A DNA stretch of 64,000 nucleotides from Liopterus haemorrhoidalis (Eukaryota; Arthropoda; Insecta; Coleoptera; Dytiscidae): positions 21,892,813 to 21,956,812 of the forward strand of contig OZ020619.1 of assembly GCA_963971575.1 (NCBI GenBank), in the 5' to 3' direction. How positions within the stretch are numbered: position 1 is the stretch's first letter; each line of letters opens with the position of its first letter. The translations under genes were made by a program, and so were the position numbers. The notes under the pieces were generated by a model. That model was given only the letters and a program-made list of their open reading frames with translations, searched no databases and was not told the DNA's origin. Below, piece after piece: positions 58,706 through 64,000 of this stretch.

Positions 58706-59855
58706 AAGATTAATAAATAATACACTCGGTAAGTTTCACAAATATCAGTTTAATATACTCTATACGTATTTCGGCAGTGACGCCATCTACAGGAGTTCAA
58801 ATTACAAACTAAACTTATTTTTTAACAAATACATTCAGTGGGAACAAATATTATGGTAGGGAATACAAGTGTAAACCATATTAGCAGATAAGGGAAAAAA
58901 GGGGGAAAAAAAGTTATTTACCGATTTATTAGGGGTGAGTTGTAAACGTCAATCTGGTCATTCATTAAGGGAATTCCAGAGTTAATATTTTTGTGAATTT
59001 CTCGGTATTCTAAAAGGTTCAGTTTAAGGCTTTTATTGTGAATGTGTAGGACAAGTCATTAACGGAAAGGTTATGATTATTGGAGATCATATGGTCTGCT
59101 ATGTTGGACTGTTCTACTTTTTTATTTTGGATGGCTTTCAAATGTTCACCAAATCTTGTAGCAAATTTTCGACCAGTTTGGCCTATATATATTGTTGAGC
59201 AATCTTGGCACGATGCTTGATAAACTCCACTTTTGTTGTGTAAATCAGTTTTATCTAGTTTATTATTAACGAGTAAATTTTTAATTGTATGTTTATTATA
59301 AAAGGCTGGGATTGTATTTGATTTCTTTAATTTTGATCCTATTTTGAAACTAACCTGGCCGTGAAAGGGTATTTTTTTATAAATTTTTGTATCAGGTATA
59401 CTTGGGGGATAAAAATATGTTAATAAAAGTTTTTTGCGCTTGTTTCTGATAATTTTGTTAATTTCAGCCTTGTTATAACTGTTATTAATAGCAATTTTGT
59501 AAATAGTTTGTAATTCCAGATTGTAGTCTTCATCAGAGAGTGGAACTTTTAATAATCGGTCTACATAACAATTAAATGTTCCGAATTCCCTTAATGAATG
59601 ACCAGATTGACGCTTACAACTCACCCCTAATAAATCGGTAAATAACTTTTTTTTCTCCTTTTTCCCTTATCTGCTAATATGGTTTACACTTGTATTCCCT
59701 ACCATAATATTTGTTCTCACTGAATGTATTTGTTAAAAAATAAGTTTAGTTTGTAATTTGAACTCCTGTAGATGGCGTCACTGCCGTAATACGTATAGAG
59801 TATATTAACCTGATATTTGTGAAACTTACCGAGTGTTTTATTTATTAATCTTAAT
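58706..59855 (-). mobile_element. Penelope-like element with inverted 3' copy
   Basis: A minus-strand GIY-YIG segment is flanked by inverted arms of about 270 bp (58706-58977 and 59584-59855). The left arm is the true 3' end: its minus strand encodes LNLLEYREIHKNINSGIPLM and NDQIDVYNSPLINR followed by a stop and 3' sequence. The right arm is an inverted second copy of that same 3' end joined to the 5'-truncated coding part. Inverted partial copies at the 5' side are a known habit of Penelope-like elements. Confidence 0.85.
58928..59590 (-). pseudogene. Penelope-like RT tail and GIY-YIG endonuclease
   Basis: Reading starts at about FNCYVDRLLKVPLSDEDYNL (RT-endonuclease linker), passes SGVYQASCQDCSTIYIGQTG then RKFATRFGEHLKAI (GIY-YIG domain with CxxC, tyrosine-isoleucine-glycine and the catalytic arginine) and NIADHMISNNHNL, and ends NDLSYTFTIKALN. 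A one-base frameshift near 59018 separates this from the remaining C-terminus (ending ...NSPLINR, stop near 58925). The annotated ATG at 59624 lies in the inverted arm, so the first 15 or so residues are antisense sequence, not native protein. The RT core is missing. Confidence 0.88.
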
Positions 59856-60960
59856 AATGTTTTTCTACGTCCTTTAGGAAACACACCTACTTATCTTTTT
59901 TTCAATTACTTCAATTTTTTTAGTGTTTCATATAATACCTACTATTTTTACGGCCGTTCAAAAGCTACGAAAAACGAGTGAGAATAAATTTTATTTGTAA
60001 ACGTCAGAATTTCAATTGTTTTCTGAATTTTATTTATAGCAAAAATAAAATATTCAAAATGACAATTTATAATTTAACTATTATATTATATTATATTTTT
60101 ATGTAGGTATATCAGTTCGGTATCACGGTATAAAAATAAAGTTACGAGCAAAGTATCTGAAATAGAGATACAAGATACTTAAATTTAAATATCTAGATAC
60201 AGATACAGATACATATTTCAAAAAGTATCTAATTTGTATCTAGATACTTGAAAAAGTATCTAGTTACTGTATCTAGATACTTGTAACTAGATACATTACA
60301 ACACTTGGTACGATGATAGAGTAAAACCAGGATTCGAACATAGGCTGGGAGCCTTTCAACATTTTTATTCTAGGGGGTTGTAATGGGGTTAAAACTGTTT
60401 ATTAAAAAACTTAAAATATCTCCCTTATTATTGACTTAACAGATATATATATGGAACAAAAAAATTTTATAATAGTAAAATAAATCTTTTTTGTTTAATG
60501 CATTTTTTCAGTTAGATGCATATATGGGGAACACCCTGAAACTAAAATCTACATATATCTCTCTTATTATTGACTTAACAGCCAAATCATATATGTCAAA
60601 TATAGTTTAAAATGAGAAAATAAATCATTTATTTCTTTGCATTTTTTAATTTAAATGAATATTCGGGGAATTACGGGGGGACCTGAAGCAAAACTTTCAA
60701 ATATCTCCCTTATTATTGACTTAACATCAAACATGTGTACAATAAAAATTGTTTATAATACCAAGTCAAATCCTAATTATTAATTATTTTCTTAATTAAT
60801 GAATATTTGAGGAGTTACGGGGGTACATCCTAAAAGTAAAATTTTGAAATATCTCACTTATTATTTACTTAACACCAAAAATATACATGAGAATTTATGA
60901 ATAATTATTTTTTTAAAGTTAAATTGGCGAAAAAAATGATTAAAAGATTATTTAGGGGAC

Positions 60961-61546
60961 AAGGGGAGTGCGGAACTAGATTTTGGAATCTATTAACCGT
61001 TATTGATTGAATCGGGCTTTCGATCATTTTATTTAAGCTTTGCAAATTATACTTACATTGAACATTTTTAGGTTAGGATGAATTGTCATTCTAAATTATC
61101 TCATTTCTTAAATTTTTCTTCCAAAAATTTAAAACTGTGTCATATATAGTAAATGTTTCGTTTAAACCAAAGAAATGAACTATATAAATCAAATAACACA
61201 TTGTTAATAGTGAAGAAATGCGTTTCTGAAATTGAAACAAATTAAGACATTTATCAATATGTTTCTTATTAATGAAATTTCTGGGATTTGTTCTATGGGA
61301 CGAAATTTTTGAAAATTACTTAATTTAGATTAAAATAACTTAATGAAAACTTTAAATACCCAAATAACGATCAAAAAACTGTTAATTTTGATGTGATTAT
61401 AGCAGAAATATGGCCCTAGACATCAAGCATTCTGTTGGTGTCTTACACTTATTAAATACCTATAAAATCACAAATTCACATCAATTTTTTATTAATATTA
61501 AATAAACGTGATTGAAAAGAAGTTTTATAAGTGTTGTCCGACGACA
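60961..61546. other. Unassigned AT-rich stretch
   Basis: No coding frame, terminal repeat or RNA motif recognised. Confidence 0.3.
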
Positions 61547-61688
61547 TTAACCCCTTAAGGACCGTTTTTTTTTCAAATAAATGCACAAATAATTTTTTTT
61601 TTTTTTTATATTTAAAACTAATATTTTGACATATTAAGCACAAAAAAAAGTTTGTTTAAGAAAAAAAAAACTTTATTTTTAGAAATAA

Positions 61689-61818
61689 TAGTATATTATT
61701 ATATGACCGATTATGACAGCCATTATTCACGAAGATGACGTTTGAGCCCACCAGCCGCAGGCGAGTGGCGAAAATCATCTGAGTGAATGATGGCCATAAT
61801 CGCGAATGTAATACTATA
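61689..61818. repeat. Inverted-repeat block inside the piggyBac-like element
   Basis: Arms of about 45 bases: cgattatgacagccattatt on the left and gaatgatggccataatcgcg on the right, plus agtatat/atactat at the edges and agatga/tcatct inside. It could fold as a hairpin or be a short MITE. Target duplication not resolved. Confidence 0.55.
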
Positions 61819-61837
61819 CCTTTTCCACACCTATTAA

Positions 61838-61997
61838 CACGTTGACTGCCAAGGCAAGATTCAGGATTCTTGTCTCAGAGGTCAATTTGATATAGCCATA
61901 TTATATTATTAAGTCAATGTACTACGAATAAGCTCGTAGTCGGCGTTCTGGGCAATAACGCTAAATACGAGAAAACTCATAATTGGCAGTCAACGTG
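61838..61997. mobile_element. Tiny piggyBac-type MITE nested in a piggyBac-like element
   Basis: The ends CACGTTGACTGCCA and TGGCAGTCAACGTG are perfect inverted repeats between TTAA on both sides (61834-61837, 61998-62001). Length is 160 bp. Its ends differ from those of the host element, so it came from another piggyBac family. Confidence 0.88.
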
Positions 61998-62187
61998 TTA
62001 AACAAATAAATTAGACTCAAAATTGATAATTTTAATGGAAGATATAGCGTCATCCATGTTGCCTGCTACCACAGCAGTTTTGGCCCTTCCCATTGCCATT
62101 TTCAAATATGGTTGGATCAGCAAGAGTAAATTATGGTAATGTAGGTTTGTGATTGACCGTAAAATAAAATAATTAATAATTTAATTC

Positions 62188-62325
62188 TATATGGTAAACC
62201 TGGAAGCATGGAGAAACACATAATGCAACATTCCAAGGTTTACAATAATAACGAGACTCTCTCCTCTTTCTTTTTCCTTGGTCGTCCCTTTGATTGATGC
62301 ATACAATACACACTCTAGTAAGTTG
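62188..62325 (-). pseudogene. piggyBac transposase cysteine-rich tail
   Basis: The minus strand reads RVCIVCINQRDDQGK, RESRYYCKPWNVALCVSPCF and QVYHI. The CxxC then C...C...CF..YH spacing is that of the C-terminal cysteine-rich (zinc-binding) domain of piggyBac transposases, which contacts the element ends. About 45 codons are open; upstream coding sequence is decayed. Confidence 0.72.
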
Positions 62326-62465
62326 TTTTTTTCTTTTCTGTTGGAGGGCTACTGTTAGGAAAATGCCTTTCCAAAAAATATTTTTTATAGTACTTTTTTC
62401 CTCTTTTGTTCGTAAGTAGATAATTTTGCATTCGTTGGTATAGTTACTAGACCAACAAATGCAAT

Positions 62466-62500
62466 GGGGTTGATCTACTAAAGTCTAGTAGATCAACCCC
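62466..62500. other. Perfect 15-bp hairpin
   Basis: The arms ggggttgatctacta and tagtagatcaacccc flank the 5-base loop aagtc, and the stem could continue as caatg/cattg after a small bulge. It lies within the piggyBac-like element. Function unknown. Confidence 0.8.
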
Positions 62501-62711
62501 ACCCATTGTGTCACTATAATCAATTACGACTTTTGGTTTTCAAATTGTATTACCATCTTTATTTTTTTTTCAAGATCAATTTCTCGAGCTATTTCGGGCA
62601 AATACATAATGGAACATAAAATATGTGACCGGCCGAGTTATCTTGGGTACGGTCTTTTTGGACCATAAGGTATGTCCCGAGTTATCTCGGGCCTGGTCCT
62701 TAAGGGGTTAA

Positions 62712-64000
62712 ATATTATAATATTTTAGTTTCCTTCGTACATTCATATGCCCGGGATCTTTAAGAACGACATTAGTAGGGTGTTTTTCCAAAAGATCAGG
62801 CCGTGACGCCTCATGCCCAGAAAACAGAATTTGTACAGTCGGTTGCATACTACATTGCGATTGGTTTGACATCATTGTTTGGCGTATATATGATACCGTC
62901 GCTGGTCTGATCTCCAGGGAAAATCACTCTACGAGCATGAGAAAAATGACAATATGAAGGTGTCGAGTGTGGCCAAGGAGGGTGTGGAAATTTGTGTTAA
63001 AGGAGTGCATTGTACTTTATAACAAGATTCTAATTCTGTGTTGTAGATCAAAAACTTGCCGCTAGCGACAGACTGTTTGTTAACATTATTAAATATGTCC
63101 ATAAAGACTCGTATCCCACCTCCGCAAGGTTAAGTGATATTCTAAGTAATTGTTTTGATCAGTGGTATTTTGTTAATGTAACCTTGATACATGATAATCG
63201 TAAAGCGGCGGATATAATTTTTCATGATAATACATTATGATATTATTGTTATACTGATTTTAATGGGATTGACTTAGCATACCTATTAAACAACACCCGA
63301 AGAAATTCTTGGTTTAATTTATTAAGTACTTATAAATAATAACAAATATCAGCAGGCCTGGGCTGGGCACATATTTAATATCAGGAAATATAGATGCGGT
63401 CAGGTCAATCCATTAATTAAAAACAACAAGAAAAATTCCATGTATAATAATTAGAGACGTACCGAGGCTATGGCCACGATCATAAGCGCCAATCTTATGA
63501 AGGCGCCAAACAGAAGGCGACCAAAATTTTTAACAATTGTTTGTTATTGCGGGCTTAGATATATCAGGTCGTCATGGATGAAATTTCTAGTTAATAATAT
63601 TGCCAACTTTAACAGCTTATTATTTGACATTGGCTTAATATTTTACCGTTCTGTTTTTTTTTTTTTTGATAGTTTCCCATCTTGCCTGTTTAAAGAAATC
63701 ATTGTATGCTCTAAAAAATATCAAAATCTTTTTTTTAAATTTTTGTTGTAATTGTCATTGGTCGGAAATTTGCACTATTATGAAGTATGAGTTCTCACGT
63801 GGAACTATGGCATCGCAGTCCAGACGTCCAGAGCGTTCTTTATCGTTTATGCCAAAATTACCATTTAAAAACCATTAAACCATTCAAATCCATCTAAGCC
63901 ATTATAACACCTTCACCCTAAGTCTCACAGATTATTCTCTAGTTTTCTTTTAATGAAAATAACCTCATATTTATTGTTTGTCATGTATTATTTAAAATTA
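62712..64000. other. Unassigned window end
   Basis: A fairly open frame at about 63045-63320 (LAASDRLFVNIIKYVHKDSY; NVTLIHDNRKAADIIFHDNT) vaguely recalls LINE endonuclease regions but has stops and no diagnostic motif. The frame at 63470-63751 is not recognisable. Nothing else is supported. Confidence 0.25.

Larger units (their letters stand above)
53894..60306. mobile_element. 6.4-kb hAT-like element with TATCTAGATAC repeats
   Basis: The left end CAGTGTTGTAATAGATACAT and right end (reversed) AAGTGTTGTAATGTATC are inverted, and the 8-mer ggtacgat flanks both sides perfectly (53886-53893, 60307-60314). Both subterminal zones (53925-54045 and 60150-60295) are packed with atctagatac, a likely transposase-binding palindrome. 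The last base is t where g is expected. Inside are a TA MITE, an inverted repeat pair, a hAT MITE and a Penelope-like insertion, but I see no hAT transposase. Confidence 0.8.
53700..60960. repeat. Tandem-repeat element split by a hAT-like insertion
   Basis: The left arm (53700-53893) starts acatatatattaataaaatc and contains a (gtct)n run at 53806-53848; the right arm (60307-60960) has about four units of 140-146 bp sharing atctcccttattattgactt. Across the insertion the flanks join as tttggtacgatgatagag. The plan (AT-rich end, tetranucleotide run, tandem core) matches the 22-26 kb array element, so both may belong to one class. Where it ends on the right is uncertain. Confidence 0.5.
61551..62707 (-). 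mobile_element. piggyBac-like element with nested insertions
   Basis: The ends CCCCTTAAGGACC and GGTCCTTAAGGGG are perfect inverted repeats directly inside TTAA (61547-61550, 62708-62711), as in piggyBac transposons. On the minus strand a decayed transposase tail is visible at 62188-62320. Two smaller inverted-repeat structures sit inside (61689-61818 and 61838-61997). The catalytic core is not recognisable. Confidence 0.88.

Noticed and set aside
58728..58755. Hammerhead ribozyme in the Penelope-like 3' end
   Set aside because: actgatatttgtgaaac recalls the CUGA...GAAAC core, but the GA after CUGAU and a proper stem II are missing, so it is not claimed.

Overview
This is a eukaryotic, AT-rich, intron- and repeat-style sequence, most likely from an insect or another arthropod. 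The evidence is the mix of transposons: mariner relatives with the WVPHEL and TGDE motifs, piggyBac ends at TTAA, many hAT and TAA-target MITEs, a Penelope-like GIY-YIG fragment, several LINEs with (TAA)n tails, and an LTR element primed by tRNA-Lys. I found no convincing host gene, rRNA or intact tRNA. Essentially every long open reading frame that I can name belongs to a mobile element. The species cannot be fixed from the window.

Layout. 0-3.3 kb: a short hAT MITE, then a hAT-like element with CTCGAG palindromes that is split by a 5'-truncated LINE. 3.3-6 kb: an old repeat with a Helitron-like terminus. 6.5-11 kb: a nearly full-length two-ORF LINE on the minus strand (ORF1 with SAP-like, coiled-coil and SGNH-esterase parts; ORF2 with endonuclease and reverse transcriptase) behind a duplicated 137-bp 5' unit, with a tRNA-like sequence just upstream. 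12.2-12.8 kb: a possible solo LTR. 17-20.3 kb: small hAT and MITE pieces and a hAT transposase C-terminus. 20.4-26.9 kb: a stack of nested insertions whose core is a 4.2-kb element made of about 13 tandem units of about 290 bp. 29.0-29.6 kb: a MITE flanked by TAA. 30.4-38.0 kb: a 7.56-kb LTR retrotransposon on the minus strand with 2,925-bp LTRs that look almost identical, a perfect tRNA-Lys primer site, a polypurine tract and an AATT target duplication, but no gag or pol. 39-45.5 kb: three broken mariner copies of different lineages, two inverted-repeat MITEs and a hAT-like element. 45.9-53.7 kb: a hAT end, a Myb-like LINE ORF interrupted by a 200-base assembly gap, a degraded GA-rich LINE, a hAT carrying the tail of its transposase, a SINE and a tiny RT remnant. 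53.7-61 kb: a tandem-repeat element split by a 6.4-kb hAT-like element that itself holds a MITE, a hAT MITE and an inverted Penelope-like insertion. 61.5-62.7 kb: a piggyBac-like element with two smaller inverted-repeat elements nested in it. 62.7-64 kb: unassigned.

The elements act independently, but the nesting gives a relative order of insertion. The LTR element is probably the youngest large arrival (only one difference noticed between LTRs by eye). The two-ORF LINE is the only element in the window that still looks coding-competent. Target duplications and terminal repeats were read directly from the sequence; family names rest on remembered motifs and were not checked against a database.
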